The notes beneath the pieces are model-generated. The model was not told the DNA's origin and made no database searches. It worked only from the letters and a program-made list of their open reading frames with translations. Below are positions 9,317 to 18,803 of a stretch of 64,000 bases of DNA, piece by piece. Position 1 is the first letter of the stretch; every line of letters begins with the position of its first letter. The DNA comes from Kitasatospora acidiphila (GTDB lineage Bacteria; Actinomycetota; Actinomycetes; Streptomycetales; Streptomycetaceae): NCBI RefSeq assembly GCF_006636205.1, contig NZ_VIGB01000003.1:3586501-3650500 (forward strand), written 5' to 3'. Both the position numbers and the translations under genes were made by a program.

Positions 9317-11709
9317 TTGAGCAGCCGCGAATCTGACAGCGCCCACCCGTCGTCCCGTCGCGGGGCGGGCGGAGGCGACGCCTATCCGTCGGGCACACCG
9401 CCTTATGGCATCCCGGGGTTGGGCGGCGGCTTCGACCCGTTCGGCCGGAACCCGGGCTTCGACGTCCCCCCGGGCGGCCCGCAGGAGCCGGAGCCGGAGA
9501 CCCCGAAGACCGAAACCACGCTGACCACCAAGATCTCCATCAACATCCCCGGCTCCCGGCCGATCCCGCCGGTGGTGGTGCGCAGCGCCGTCAAGCCGGA
9601 GGACGGCGGCGCGGGCGAGCCCCCGGCCGCCGAGCCCCCGGCCGCGCGTAATGGGGGCACCTCCCGGCCGGAGGCTGGGGGAGGCCCCCGGCACCGCTCG
9701 GCGCCGCCGGCCGCGCCGGTGCTCGGCGTGATGGACTCCAGTGGCCGCACCAGCACTCCGCCGGACCTGCCGCCGCAGTGGCGCGCCCCGCAGGGCAAGA
9801 AGTCCGAGGCCTCGGAGTCGGAGTCGACCGGCGAGTGGTTCCGGCCGCGGCAGAAGTCGCGCCCGGAGCCGGTGGCGGCGCCGACCACGGCCACACCGGC
9901 CGCCGGCACCCCGCGGTTCGCCGCGCAGCCCCCGGCGGCGCCGAACCAGCAGCAGCGCCCGGCGGGCGACCCTGCCCCGGCCTTCGGCCTGGGGGCACCT
10001 CCCGGCCGCCAGGCTGGGGGCGAGGTGCCCCCGTCGGCCGGCGCCCACGACCCGTTCGCCGCCGGCCCCCGCGACCCGTTCGACACCGGTGCGCGCGACC
10101 CGTTCGCCACCGGCCCCCGCGACCCGTTCGGCACCGGCCCGGCGGCCCCGGCGCAAGGGGCGCCCGCACCGGGCGCGCCCGCCCAGGGCATGCCGCCGTT
10201 CGGTGCGGGCGCGCCGGGCAGCGCGGGCGGCTTCCCCGGCCCGGCCCAGGGCAACGCCGCGCCGTTCTCCGGCGAGCCGGCCCCGCAGGGCGGCCCGCTG
10301 GGTGACGGCGGCCCCGCCCATCCCGCCGCCGACCCTTTCAACACCGCCGCGGCGCCCACCGCGACGCCGCGTCCCACCGGCACCCCGGGCGCCCCCGGCC
10401 GGTTCGCCCGGCCGCAGCAGCCGCTCACCCCGTTCCCGGGCGAGCCGGGCCGACCGTCCGACGAGCCGGAGGACACCCAGATCGGCGGTTTCGACCCGAT
10501 CACGGGCGAGGACCGGCCGACCCCCGGGCGGATACCCGGCGGGCCGCCGCCGACCGGCCTGTACGGTGCGCAGCCGACCGCCCCCGGTCGCCCCGGCCCC
10601 ACCCCGACCCCCACGGCACCGCCGCCGGCTTCCCGAACTCCCCTGCCCCGCAGGGCAGTTCGCTGCCGGGCGAGCCGGGCGGCCCGACCGGCGCCGACGC
10701 CGAGCCGCCGACCGCGCCGAAGCCGGCTGCTCCGAAGCCGGCCGCGGCCAAGCCCAAGGGCCGCTCCAAGGTCCAGAAGCTGCTGGTCACCGGTGCCGGC
10801 GGGGTGCTCTTCCTGGGTGCGGCCGCCTACGGCACCGGCCTGATGCTCAACCAGACCGACGTGCCGCGCGGCACCAAGGTGCTCGGCACCGACATCGGCG
10901 GCAACAGCCGCGACCAGGCGATCCACACCCTGAACGCCACCGTCGGCAAGATCGGGCAGCAGCCGATCCAGCTGAAGCTGGGCAACCAGACGCTCACCCT
11001 GGATCCGACCGCCGCCGGCCTCAGCTTCGACACCACCGCCACCGTGGACGGCCTGACCAAGCACAGCTACAACCCGTCGGACGTGCTGCAGTCACTGACC
11101 GGCGGCAGCAAGAACGTGCCGCCGGTGGTCCACATCGACCAGGCCAAGCTGAAGGCGGCGCTGGACGGCCTGTCGGCCGGTTCGGCGCAGGGCCTGAAGG
11201 AGGGCTACATCCAGTTCTCCGACACCGGCGACCCGGTGGTGGTGCCCGGCCAGCCCGGGCAGGCCGTGGACGACAGCACCGCCGTCACCCAGGTGGCGCA
11301 GAGCTACCAGGACCGGGCCGACGGGAAGACCGATGCCCCGGTGAACCTGTCGGTGACGGCGGCTCAGCCCAAGGTCGCCACCCAGACGCTGCAGCAGACC
11401 GCGGACGGCCTGGGCAAGACGATCACCAGCAGCAACGTGACCATCTTCGCCGGCGCCAAGCAGTTCCGGTTCGGCAAGACGGTGGCGGCCAAGGCCCTCA
11501 CCCTGGTCCCGGACGCCTCGGGCAACATCGTGCCGAAGTGGGACCTCGACCAGCTGGGCACCCTGATCGGCAACACCTTCGACAAGACGCAGTACCGCAA
11601 GAGCGACGGCACCCTGGCGCCGATCACCACCCAGGACGTGGCCGACGCGATCGTCTCGGTCTATGACAAGAACACTGCGGCAGAGCGCACTTATCGCTTC
11701 CACATGTGA
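9317..11709 (+). CDS. Pro-rich single-pass membrane protein with YoaR-like peptidoglycan-binding domains (frameshifted)
   Basis: About 797 aa if one missing base is restored. The first frame (from TTG 9317) gives a disordered Pro/Gly/Ala-rich cytoplasmic region of about 430 residues. Near 10602-10613 the frame changes: inserting one C in a C run joins ...GRPGPTP to DPHGTAAGFPN... and continues through a Lys/Pro linker, a membrane anchor (KVQKLLVTGAGGVLFLGAAAY) and an extracellular part with two YoaR-type putative peptidoglycan-binding domains (VLGTDIGGNSRDQAIHTL; a second around 11340-11690). No VanW domain is visible. It contains two copies of a dispersed repeat and four tandem octapeptide repeats. 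Confidence 0.75.
9652..9684 (+). repeat. Dispersed streptomycete repeat, copy 2
   Basis: Begins TGGGGGCACCTCCCGGCC and ends GGCTGGGGGAG. Read here in phase GGG GGC ACC TCC (Gly-Gly-Thr-Ser-Arg-Pro), a different phase from copies 1 and 3. Confidence 0.75.
9990..10020 (+). repeat. Dispersed streptomycete repeat, copy 3
   Basis: Begins TGGGGGCACCTCCCGGCC and ends GGCTGGGGG. Read in phase CTG GGG GCA CCT (Leu-Gly-Ala-Pro-Pro-Gly), the third of the three possible phases. Confidence 0.75.
10049..10144 (+). repeat. Four 24-base tandem repeats coding octapeptides
   Basis: Four units starting GACCCGTTCG at 10049, 10073, 10097 and 10121 code Asp-Pro-Phe-x-x-Gly-x-x four times in the disordered N-terminal region of the Pro-rich membrane protein. 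Confidence 0.85.
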
Positions 11710-11725
11710 ACATGTCAAAATTCCG

Positions 11726-11770
11726 CAGTGGGGCCTCGGAACGCACTCCGTTCCAAGGCCCCACTGTTTT
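11726..11770 (+). terminator. Rho-independent-like terminator
   Basis: 17-bp stem (one mismatch) starting CAGTGGGGCC, loop of seven bases, followed by TTTT. It lies 17 bases after the stop of the Pro-rich membrane protein gene. Confidence 0.85.
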
Positions 11771-12260
11771 CTCGGCGACATCCCGCCAGTGGCGTGTAAC
11801 TGTCACCGGCGTTGGGCAGCAACTCTCCCGACGGATTACCGAGCACCTGCTTAAAGGCTGACGAAAAGTCGCCAGCGGCGGCATCCCGCCATATCCGTCC
11901 GGTATGCGGACACTATTAACCGCCGGGCAGATCCCCCATAACTCACCAAAACGGACACCTGTATCTATGCGCGTCAACTCCCCACGGAGCGGATGGAGAC
12001 GTTCAGATACCGGTGTTACTAAGCCCTCGTTACGAACTTATGAACGCGCTATATGGCTTTATGTCCGTTTTATGCCGTCTTGCTGAGAGGGTGTCAAGTG
12101 GTTGAAAGCTACAACCTGATGGACATTCCAGAACGAAGCCAAAACTGGCTGTCCAGCCACAGAGAAACTCTTGACGTTCGATAAACGAGTTGCGAGAGTC
12201 CGTTCGACCAACTTCTTCCTCGTTGCTGCTGCACAGACCACCGGCGGGAGCTTTCGCACC
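11771..12260 (+). other. AT-richer intergenic region before the peptide ABC operon
   Basis: 490 bases with no convincing gene. The segment from about 11830 to 12190 looks close to 50% GC, far below its surroundings. It holds TGGCGTGTAA at 11790-11799 (one base off the published AdpA consensus TGGCSNGWWY), a short dyad GTCCG-N5-CGGAC, and TTGACG at about 12172 as a possible -35. This is the likely control region of the operon that starts at 12261. Confidence 0.5.
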
Positions 12261-13286
12261 ATGACGACGCCAACTGAGGACACGACTGAGACCGAACCGG
12301 TCCTCGTCGCGTCCGCGACAGGAGACGCCGGCAACAAGCCGAACGCACTCCAAGGGCGCACCCCGGGCCAGATTGCCTGGAGCCGCTTCAAGCGCAACCG
12401 CATCGGTGTGATCTGCGCCGGCATCGTGATCCTGTACATCCTGGTCGCGATCCTCGCGCCGGTGATCACCGGGCTCTACGGACAGTCGCCGTACATCCCC
12501 TACGGCACGCGTGACATGTCACTGCTCGACGACAGCGGCCTGCCGGTCGGTGCCAACGGCGGCATGAGCGGCGCCCACTGGCTGGGCATCACCCCGGACG
12601 CTGGGTACGACATCTTTGCCAAGCTCGTCTACGGCATCCGCACCTCGCTCGGCATCGGCCTGCTGATCACGATCGCCTCGGCCGTCGTGGGCATCGTGGT
12701 CGGTGTCGCGCAGGGTTACATGGGCGGGCGGTTCGACTACTTCGTCGGGCGCTTCACCGACCTGCTGCTGGGCCTGCCGACCCAGCTCTTCTTCATCGCC
12801 TTCACCCCGATCGTGGAGAACTGGTTCGTGCCCACGGACCGCGCGATGCCGGTCTACATGCGCGTCCTCTCGGTCGTACTGGTCCAGTCGTTCCTCGGCT
12901 GGATGGCCACCGCCCGTCTGCTCCGCGGCATGTCGCTGAGCCTGCGGGAGCGCGAGTACGTCGAGGCGGCCAAGATCTCCGGGGCCTCCTCCTGGCGCAT
13001 CATCTTCAAGGAGCTGATGCCCAACCTGGCCACCACCATCCTGGTCCAGGTGACCCTGCTGCTCCCGACCATGGTGACCGCCGAGGCCGGTCTCTCCTTC
13101 CTCGGTGTCGGCATGGTCGACCCGACGCCGGACTGGGGCCTGATGTTCCAGGACGCGACCCGGCACTACCAGGACGACCTGACGTACCTGATGGTCCCCG
13201 GTATCTCGCTGATGATCTTCGCCGTGGCGTTCAACCTGTTCGGTGACTCCGTCCGCGACGCGCTCGACCCGAAGACCATCCGCTAG
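12261..13286 (+). CDS. Peptide ABC importer permease (OppC/DppC type), BldK-type operon gene 1
   Basis: 341 aa with an N-terminal cytoplasmic tail, a first membrane segment (IGVICAGIVILYILVAILAP) and the BPD_transp_1 domain; the EAA loop is EYVEAAKISGASSWRIIFKELMPN. It forms the membrane channel with the second permease at 15338-16321. First gene of a five-gene operon with order permease, binding protein, permease, ATPase, ATPase, as described for bldKABCDE, a peptide importer needed for aerial growth in S. coelicolor. Which of the two importers here is the true BldK counterpart cannot be proved from sequence alone. Start ATG 12261 has GGGAG ten bases upstream. Confidence 0.9.
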   Translation: MTTPTEDTTETEPVLVASATGDAGNKPNALQGRTPGQIAWSRFKRNRIGVICAGIVILYILVAILAPVITGLYGQSPYIPYGTRDMSLLDDSGLPVGANGGMSGAHWLGITPDAGYDIFAKLVYGIRTSLGIGLLITIASAVVGIVVGVAQGYMGGRFDYFVGRFTDLLLGLPTQLFFIAFTPIVENWFVPTDRAMPVYMRVLSVVLVQSFLGWMATARLLRGMSLSLREREYVEAAKISGASSWRIIFKELMPNLATTILVQVTLLLPTMVTAEAGLSFLGVGMVDPTPDWGLMFQDATRHYQDDLTYLMVPGISLMIFAVAFNLFGDSVRDALDPKTIR

Positions 13287-13403
13287 CCGCTCCACCCGCT
13301 CCACCGCTGTACCCCCGCTCCCCCAGCACCGGCCACCCCGGGGCAGCCGCCCCGCCGGTCCGCGCTGGCCAGACAACACATGACCAGTGACAGGTAGGAA
13401 CCA

Positions 13404-15179
13404 ATGAGACTTCGCAAGGCAGCACTTGTGCCGGCGCTCGTGGCGGTCAGCGCCCTCACGCTGACGGCTTGTGGTGGGGGCGGTGGCAAGGCCTCCTCGG
13501 ACTCCAGCAAGGGTGCGTCCGCGGGTGGCGCGCAGACCTTCTCGATCGGCACCAAGGCCGACTCGACCGGTCCGGCCAAGGACATCCCGGGCGCGAAGAA
13601 GGGTGGCACTGCCACCGACATCGAGGCGGCCGGCTTCGACTACCTGGACCCGAGCCAGCAGTACGTCAACGTCCTGCAGGCCATCGGCATGCTGTACAGC
13701 CGTCAGCTGACCAACTACAAGACCGACCCGACCACCGGCAAGGTCACCCTGGTCGGCGACATGGCCACCGACACCGGCACCTTCGCCGACGGCGGCAAGA
13801 CCTGGACCTGGACCCTCAAGGACGGCCTGAAGTTCGAGGACGGCACGCCGATCACCTCGAAGGACGTCAAGTACGCGGTCGAGCGCCTGTACCAGGACTA
13901 CCAGACCAACGGTGCGACCTACTTCCCGCTGTGGCTGTCCGGTACCAACTACCGCGACGTCTACAAGGGCCCGCAGACCGGCCAGGAGCTGCCGGACAGC
14001 GTGATCGGCACGCCGGACGCGAAGACCATCGTCTTCCACTTCCAGCAGGCCCACACCGACGCCAACTTCGCCGCCGCCGAGCCCGACATCACGGCGATCG
14101 AGCGCTCGAAGGACACCGGCGCGCAGTACAACACCCACCCGGTCTCGATCGGCCCCTACAAGGTCGCCGACTACCAGCCGGACAAGTCGCTGACCCTGGT
14201 CAAGAACGACCAGTGGGACCCGAACACCGACCCGCTGCGCCACCAGTACGTGGACAAGTGGCAGTTCCAGCTGAACGTCTCGGTGCAGCAGCTGACCCAG
14301 CGCCTGATGACCGGCAACGGCGACGACAAGAACGCGCTGACCCTGGCGCAGAACGCCGACCCCAGCCTGATCAGCCAGATCCAGAACGACTCGTCCATGG
14401 CTTCGCGGACGATCAGCCAGTACACCCCGTTCGTCGACACCTTCGACATCAACGACACCCGGATCACCGACGTCAACGTCCGCAAGGCCCTGGTCGCCGC
14501 GTTCCCGGCCGCCCAGATCCAGCGTCAGCTCGGTGGCTCGGCCACCGGTGACATCGCCGGCAACCTGATCAGCCCGACCATCGCCGGCTGGAAGGACAGC
14601 GACCCGCTGGGCATCAAGGCCCACAAGCAGGGCGACCCGGCCGCGGCCAAGAAGATCCTGACGGACGCCAACAAGCTCAACACCCACATCGAGATCGGCT
14701 ACGCCAACACCCCGAAGTGGGCGCAGGTCGCCAGCACCCTCGTCGACGCCCTGAACCAGGCCGGCTTCCAGGCCGAGAAGAAGGAAATCGACGCCACCAG
14801 CTACTACTCGGTGATCGGTAAGAAGGACAACCAGTTCGACATGTACCGCACCGGCTGGGGCGCGGACTGGCCGCAGGGTGACACCGTCATCCCGCCGACC
14901 CTGGACGGTCGTACGATCGCCGACGGTGCGACCAACTACGCGCACTACAACAACCCGACGATGAACTCCCAGATGGACACCATCGCCAAGAACACCAACG
15001 TCACCGAGGCCGCGGGCCAGTGGATGGACCTCGCTGACAAGATCCTCACCACCGACGTGCCGAAGATCCCGCTGGAGTACGACAAGTTCTTCCAGGTCTA
15101 CGGTGCGGGCCTGGGCGGCGTGGCCTACAACCCGGTTCTGGGCTGCATCGACCCCTCCAGCGTCTACCTGAAGGGCTGA
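13404..15179 (+). CDS. Peptide-binding lipoprotein (SBP_bac_5), BldKB-like position
   Basis: 591 aa. Signal peptide with lipobox LTAC (Cys23) followed by a Gly-rich linker, so it is anchored outside the membrane. SBP_bac_5 features: GGTATDIEAAGFDYLDPSQQYVN, WTWTLKDGLKFEDGTPITSKDVKYAVERL and a C-terminal DMYRTGWGADWPQGD. Captures oligopeptides and hands them to the permeases. A gap of 117 bases separates it from the first permease and 158 from the next gene; ribosome binding site about GGTAGG before the ATG. Confidence 0.92.
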   Translation: MRLRKAALVPALVAVSALTLTACGGGGGKASSDSSKGASAGGAQTFSIGTKADSTGPAKDIPGAKKGGTATDIEAAGFDYLDPSQQYVNVLQAIGMLYSRQLTNYKTDPTTGKVTLVGDMATDTGTFADGGKTWTWTLKDGLKFEDGTPITSKDVKYAVERLYQDYQTNGATYFPLWLSGTNYRDVYKGPQTGQELPDSVIGTPDAKTIVFHFQQAHTDANFAAAEPDITAIERSKDTGAQYNTHPVSIGPYKVADYQPDKSLTLVKNDQWDPNTDPLRHQYVDKWQFQLNVSVQQLTQRLMTGNGDDKNALTLAQNADPSLISQIQNDSSMASRTISQYTPFVDTFDINDTRITDVNVRKALVAAFPAAQIQRQLGGSATGDIAGNLISPTIAGWKDSDPLGIKAHKQGDPAAAKKILTDANKLNTHIEIGYANTPKWAQVASTLVDALNQAGFQAEKKEIDATSYYSVIGKKDNQFDMYRTGWGADWPQGDTVIPPTLDGRTIADGATNYAHYNNPTMNSQMDTIAKNTNVTEAAGQWMDLADKILTTDVPKIPLEYDKFFQVYGAGLGGVAYNPVLGCIDPSSVYLKG

Positions 15180-15337
15180 CGAACTCCGGAGTCGGCCTCC
15201 GGGCCGACTCCCCCCGGGCGGGGCCACCCCACCAGGTGGCCCTGCCCGGGCCGCGTGTCGACTCCACGTGACCCGGGAGTCGCACACTCCACGACGTGGC
15301 CGCCGCAGGCGCCCTCACTTCGGAAGAGCTACATTCC

Positions 15338-16321
15338 ATGCTCCGATTTCTCATCCGCCGGGCGCTCGGCGCGATCGTCATCATTCTGCTGCTGATCTGC
15401 CTGACGTACTTCGCGTTCTTCTCCCTCGCAGTGGACCCGGCCCAGCTGGCCTGCCCGCCGAAGTCCTGCACCCCTGAGCTGTTGGCGCAGATCCGCTCCA
15501 ACATGCATCTCAACCTGCCGGTCTACCAGCAGTTCTGGAACTACCTGAGCGGCCTGTTCGTCGGCCAGGACCTCGGCACGGTCGGCCACTGCGCCGCCCC
15601 GTGCTTCGGTTACTCCTACAACGCGCAGCGCTTCGTCTGGGACGAGATCTCGGCCAACTACCCGGCCACCTTCGTGCTGGCCATCGGCGGTGCGATCGTC
15701 TTCCTGGCCATCGGTGTCGGCCTGGGCATGCTCTCCGCCTGGAAGCAGGGCTCGATCCTGGACCGGGTCGCCAGCTCCATCTCGCTGATCGGCCAGTCCA
15801 CCCAGATCTACTTCGTCGGCCCGCTGGCCATGGCGCTCTTCGTCTACAACCTGCAGTGGCTGGACGTCCCGAAGTACGTGCCGTTCACCCAGGACCCGGT
15901 CGGCTGCTTCATGGGCATGCTGCTGCCGTGGCTGGTCATGTCGATCATCTTCTGGGCCAACTACACCCGCCAGGTCCGCTCGCTGATGCTCGAGCAGCTC
16001 TCCGAGGACCACATCCGGGCCGCCCGCGCCAAGGGCATGTCCAGCCGCTACGTCTGGTTCCGGTACGCGCTGCGCGGTGCGATGGCCCCGATCATCACCA
16101 TCTTCGGTATCGACCTCGGCGCGGTCTTCTCCGGCGCGATCATCACCGAGTACACCTTCAGCATCCAGGGCCTGGGCTTCCTCGCCGTCAAGTCGGTCAA
16201 CAACGCCGACCTGTACCTGGAGCTGGGCGTGCTGATCTTCAGCTCGGTCGCGATCCTGCTCTTCAACATCATCGTCGACGCTGCTTACGCTCTCCTCGAC
16301 CCCCGGGTGCGGCTGGCATGA
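15338..16321 (+). CDS. Peptide ABC importer permease (OppB/DppB type)
   Basis: 327 aa, starting MLRFLIRRALGAIVIILLLICLTYFAFFSL, the usual OppB first helix. The EAA loop is EDHIRAARAKGMSSRYVWFRYALRGAMAPIITIFG. An unusual periplasmic stretch holds four cysteines (ACPPKSCTP and GHCAAPCFG), which could form disulfides. Start ATG with GGAAGAG upstream. Second half of the importer channel. Confidence 0.92.
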   Translation: MLRFLIRRALGAIVIILLLICLTYFAFFSLAVDPAQLACPPKSCTPELLAQIRSNMHLNLPVYQQFWNYLSGLFVGQDLGTVGHCAAPCFGYSYNAQRFVWDEISANYPATFVLAIGGAIVFLAIGVGLGMLSAWKQGSILDRVASSISLIGQSTQIYFVGPLAMALFVYNLQWLDVPKYVPFTQDPVGCFMGMLLPWLVMSIIFWANYTRQVRSLMLEQLSEDHIRAARAKGMSSRYVWFRYALRGAMAPIITIFGIDLGAVFSGAIITEYTFSIQGLGFLAVKSVNNADLYLELGVLIFSSVAILLFNIIVDAAYALLDPRVRLA

Positions 16322-16376
16322 CCCCGTCCGTATCCACGCCCGCCCCGCACTACCCCGCCCCCGAGGAGATCCGACC

Positions 16377-17447
16377 GTGAGCACCCTCACCAAGTCCGAG
16401 TCCGGCACCGCACCCCAGGCCGGCTCCGCCTTCCTCTCGGTGCATGACCTGCAGGTTCGCTTCCGCACCGAAGACGGCATCGTCAAGGCCGTCAACAACC
16501 TCACCTTCGACCTGGAGAAGGGCAAGACCCTCGGGATCGTCGGTGAGTCGGGCTCCGGCAAGTCGGTGTCCAACCTCGCCGTGATGGGCCTGCACAACCC
16601 GCGCAACACCACCATCGAGGGCTCGATCACCCTCGACGGCCAGGACCTGCTCAAGGCCTCCCAGAAGGACCTCGAGAAGCTCCGCGGCAACAAGATGGCG
16701 ATGATCTTCCAGGACGCGCTCGCCGCGCTGTCGCCGTACTACACGATCGGCCGGCAGATCGCCGAGCCGTTCATGAAGCACACCGGCGCCAGCAAGAAGG
16801 AGGGCCGGGACCGCGCCATCGAGATGCTCCGCCGCGTGGGCATCCCGCAGCCGCAGACCCGGGTCGACGACTTCCCGCACCAGTTCTCCGGCGGTATGCG
16901 CCAGCGCGCGATGATCGCCATGGCGCTGGTCTGCGACCCCGAGCTGCTGATCGCCGACGAGCCCACCACCGCGCTGGACGTGACCGTCCAGGCCCAGATC
17001 GTCGACCTGCTGAAGGACCTCCAGCAGGAGAGCGGCACCTCGATCATCTTCATCACCCACGACCTCGGCGTGATCCGCGAGATCGCCGACGACGTGCTGG
17101 TGATGTACGCCGGTCGGGCCGTCGAGCGCGGCACCATGCGCGAGGTCCTGAAGGCCTCCCAGCACCCGTACGGCTGGGGCCTGCTCAGCTCCATCCCGCG
17201 GATCAACGCCTCGGTCGACATCCCGCTGATGCCGATCCCGGGCACCCCGCCGTCCCTGTTGAACCCGCCCTCCGGCTGCGCCTTCAACCCGCGCTGCGCG
17301 TACCGTGAGCTGGTGCCGGGTGACAAGTGCGAGACCGAGCGCCCGCCGCTCGCACTGGCCAACGGCCACCTGTCGGCCTGCCACCTCACGGATGAGCAGA
17401 AGCAGTCCATCCTCACCGAGCAGATCCTGCCCCGGCTGAGCAGCTGA
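16377..17447 (+). CDS. Peptide ABC importer ATPase (OppD/DppD type)
   Basis: 356 aa. Walker [10 protein letters not shown], signature [15 protein letters not shown], Walker [14 protein letters not shown], and the C-terminal oligopeptide ATPase domain with CAFNPRCAYRELVPGDKCE (four-Cys region that can bind [4Fe-4S]) ending ACHL. Start GTG with GAGGAG eight bases upstream. Powers import with its partner ATPase. Confidence 0.93.
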   Translation: MSTLTKSESGTAPQAGSAFLSVHDLQVRFRTEDGIVKAVNNLTFDLEKGKTLGIVGESGSGKSVSNLAVMGLHNPRNTTIEGSITLDGQDLLKASQKDLEKLRGNKMAMIFQDALAALSPYYTIGRQIAEPFMKHTGASKKEGRDRAIEMLRRVGIPQPQTRVDDFPHQFSGGMRQRAMIAMALVCDPELLIADEPTTALDVTVQAQIVDLLKDLQQESGTSIIFITHDLGVIREIADDVLVMYAGRAVERGTMREVLKASQHPYGWGLLSSIPRINASVDIPLMPIPGTPPSLLNPPSGCAFNPRCAYRELVPGDKCETERPPLALANGHLSACHLTDEQKQSILTEQILPRLSS

Positions 17448-17475
17448 TCCTCGGTAACGGAGTCAAGGAAATCCC

Positions 17476-18747
17476 ATGAGCGCAGAGCAGACCTCGCTGA
17501 CCAAGGCCAAGGAGACACCGGCAGCCTCCGGCTCTCCCCTGCTGGAGGTCACCGGCCTCACCAAGCACTTCCCCGTGATGGGCGGCTTCCCGTTCAAGCG
17601 CCAGGTCGGCGCGGTGCAGGCGGTCGACAACGTGAGCTTCACCGTGGGCGAGGGCGAGAGCCTGGGCCTGGTCGGTGAGTCCGGCTGTGGCAAGTCGACC
17701 ACCGGTCGCCTGGTCACCCGGCTCTACGAGCCCACCGCCGGAAGCATCAAGTACCTCGGCCAGGACATCACGCACGCCACCCGCAAGGAGCTGGCGCCGA
17801 TCCGGTCCGAGATCCAGATGATCTTCCAGGACCCGTACTCCTCGCTGAACCCGCGGCACACCGTCGGCAAGATCATCACCAACCCGATGGAGATCAACGG
17901 GATCAACCCGCCCGGCGGCCGGGACGCCCGGGCCAAGGAGCTCCTGGAGATCGTCGGTCTCAACCCGGAGCACTTCAACCGGTTCCCGCACGAGTTCTCC
18001 GGCGGTCAGCGCCAGCGCATCGGTGTCGCCCGGGCGCTCGCGCTCAACCCGAAGCTGATCGTCGCCGACGAGCCGGTCTCCGCGCTCGACGTGTCGATCC
18101 AGGCGCAGGTCGTCAACCTGCTCCAGAAGCTGCAGCGCGAGCTGGGCATCGCGTTCGTCTTCATCGCCCACGACCTGTCGATCGTGCGGCACTTCTCGCA
18201 GCGCGTCGCGGTGATGTACCTGGGCAAGGTGGTCGAGATCGCCGACCGCGACTCGCTCTACACCAGCCCGCGCCACCCGTACACCGTCGCGCTGCTCTCG
18301 GCGGCCCCCGACGCCGACCCGGACAGCGCCGCCTCCGAGCGGATCCGGCTCACCGGTGACGTCCCGTCGCCGCTCAACCCGCCGTCCGGCTGCCGGTTCC
18401 GCACCCGCTGCTGGAAGGCGCAGGAGAAGTGCGCCACGGAGGAGCCGCCGCTGGTCCAGCTGGCCGGCAACGCCGACGGCCACCTGACGGCCTGCCACTT
18501 CCCGGAGGACGGCACCGGCACGCCGGCCGGCACCACCACGGTGCCCAAGGCCCGTGACGCGGCCGAGCTCAAGCCGAAGGCCGCGAAGACCGAGGACAAG
18601 CCGAAGGTCGACGTCAAGGTCGAGAAGGCCGCCAAGGTCGAGGACAAGGCCGAGGCGAAGACCGAGAAGGCTGAGAAGGCCGAGAAGGCCGAGAAGGCCG
18701 AGGCGAAGACCGAGGACAAGGCCAAGGACGCGAAGTCCGAGGACTGA
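17476..18747 (+). CDS. Peptide ABC importer ATPase (OppF/DppF type) with charged Lys/Ala/Glu tail
   Basis: 423 aa. Complete OppF-type ATPase: Walker [10 protein letters not shown], signature [15 protein letters not shown], Walker [14 protein letters not shown], and C-terminal [18 protein letters not shown]...TACHF. The family normally stops soon after this Cys motif; here about 75 further residues form a low-complexity tail rich in Lys, Ala and Glu (repeated EKAEKA units), probably a long helix or disordered arm. Last gene of the operon; a strong terminator follows 12 bases later. Confidence 0.93.
   Translation: MSAEQTSLTKAKETPAASGSPLLEVTGLTKHFPVMGGFPFKRQVGAVQAVDNVSFTVGEGESLGLVGESGCGKSTTGRLVTRLYEPTAGSIKYLGQDITHATRKELAPIRSEIQMIFQDPYSSLNPRHTVGKIITNPMEINGINPPGGRDARAKELLEIVGLNPEHFNRFPHEFSGGQRQRIGVARALALNPKLIVADEPVSALDVSIQAQVVNLLQKLQRELGIAFVFIAHDLSIVRHFSQRVAVMYLGKVVEIADRDSLYTSPRHPYTVALLSAAPDADPDSAASERIRLTGDVPSPLNPPSGCRFRTRCWKAQEKCATEEPPLVQLAGNADGHLTACHFPEDGTGTPAGTTTVPKARDAAELKPKAAKTEDKPKVDVKVEKAAKVEDKAEAKTEKAEKAEKAEKAEAKTEDKAKDAKSED
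18664..18699 (+). repeat. Four 9-base tandem repeats (GAGAAGGCY) in ATPase tail
   Basis: Four direct repeats coding Glu-Lys-Ala, inside a longer Lys/Ala/Glu-rich C-terminal tail (about 18520-18744). The string ACCGAGGACAAG also occurs twice in the tail. Confidence 0.85.
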
Positions 18748-18759
18748 TCAGGTCAGCAG

Positions 18760-18803
18760 AACGCCGGGGCCCCTTCCGCTTGGGAGGGGCCCCGGCGTTT
18801 TCT
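18760..18803. terminator. Strong bidirectional terminator between convergent peptide ABC operons
   Basis: Perfect 15-bp stem (AACGCCGGGGCCCCT at 18760-18774, its complement at 18785-18799) with a 10-base loop, followed by TTTCT on the + strand. On the other strand it lies at the very end of the minus-strand ATPase gene. It serves both operons. Confidence 0.9.

Noticed and set aside
12519..15287. 922-aa open frame opposite to the permease and binding protein genes
   Set aside because: Very high GC leaves long stop-free antisense frames. It lacks domains, and the plus-strand genes have clear families, signal peptide and ribosome binding sites.
12261..18747. Assigning bldKA-bldKE symbols
   Set aside because: Gene order fits, but two importers are present and I cannot run the comparison with BldKB, so symbols are left blank.
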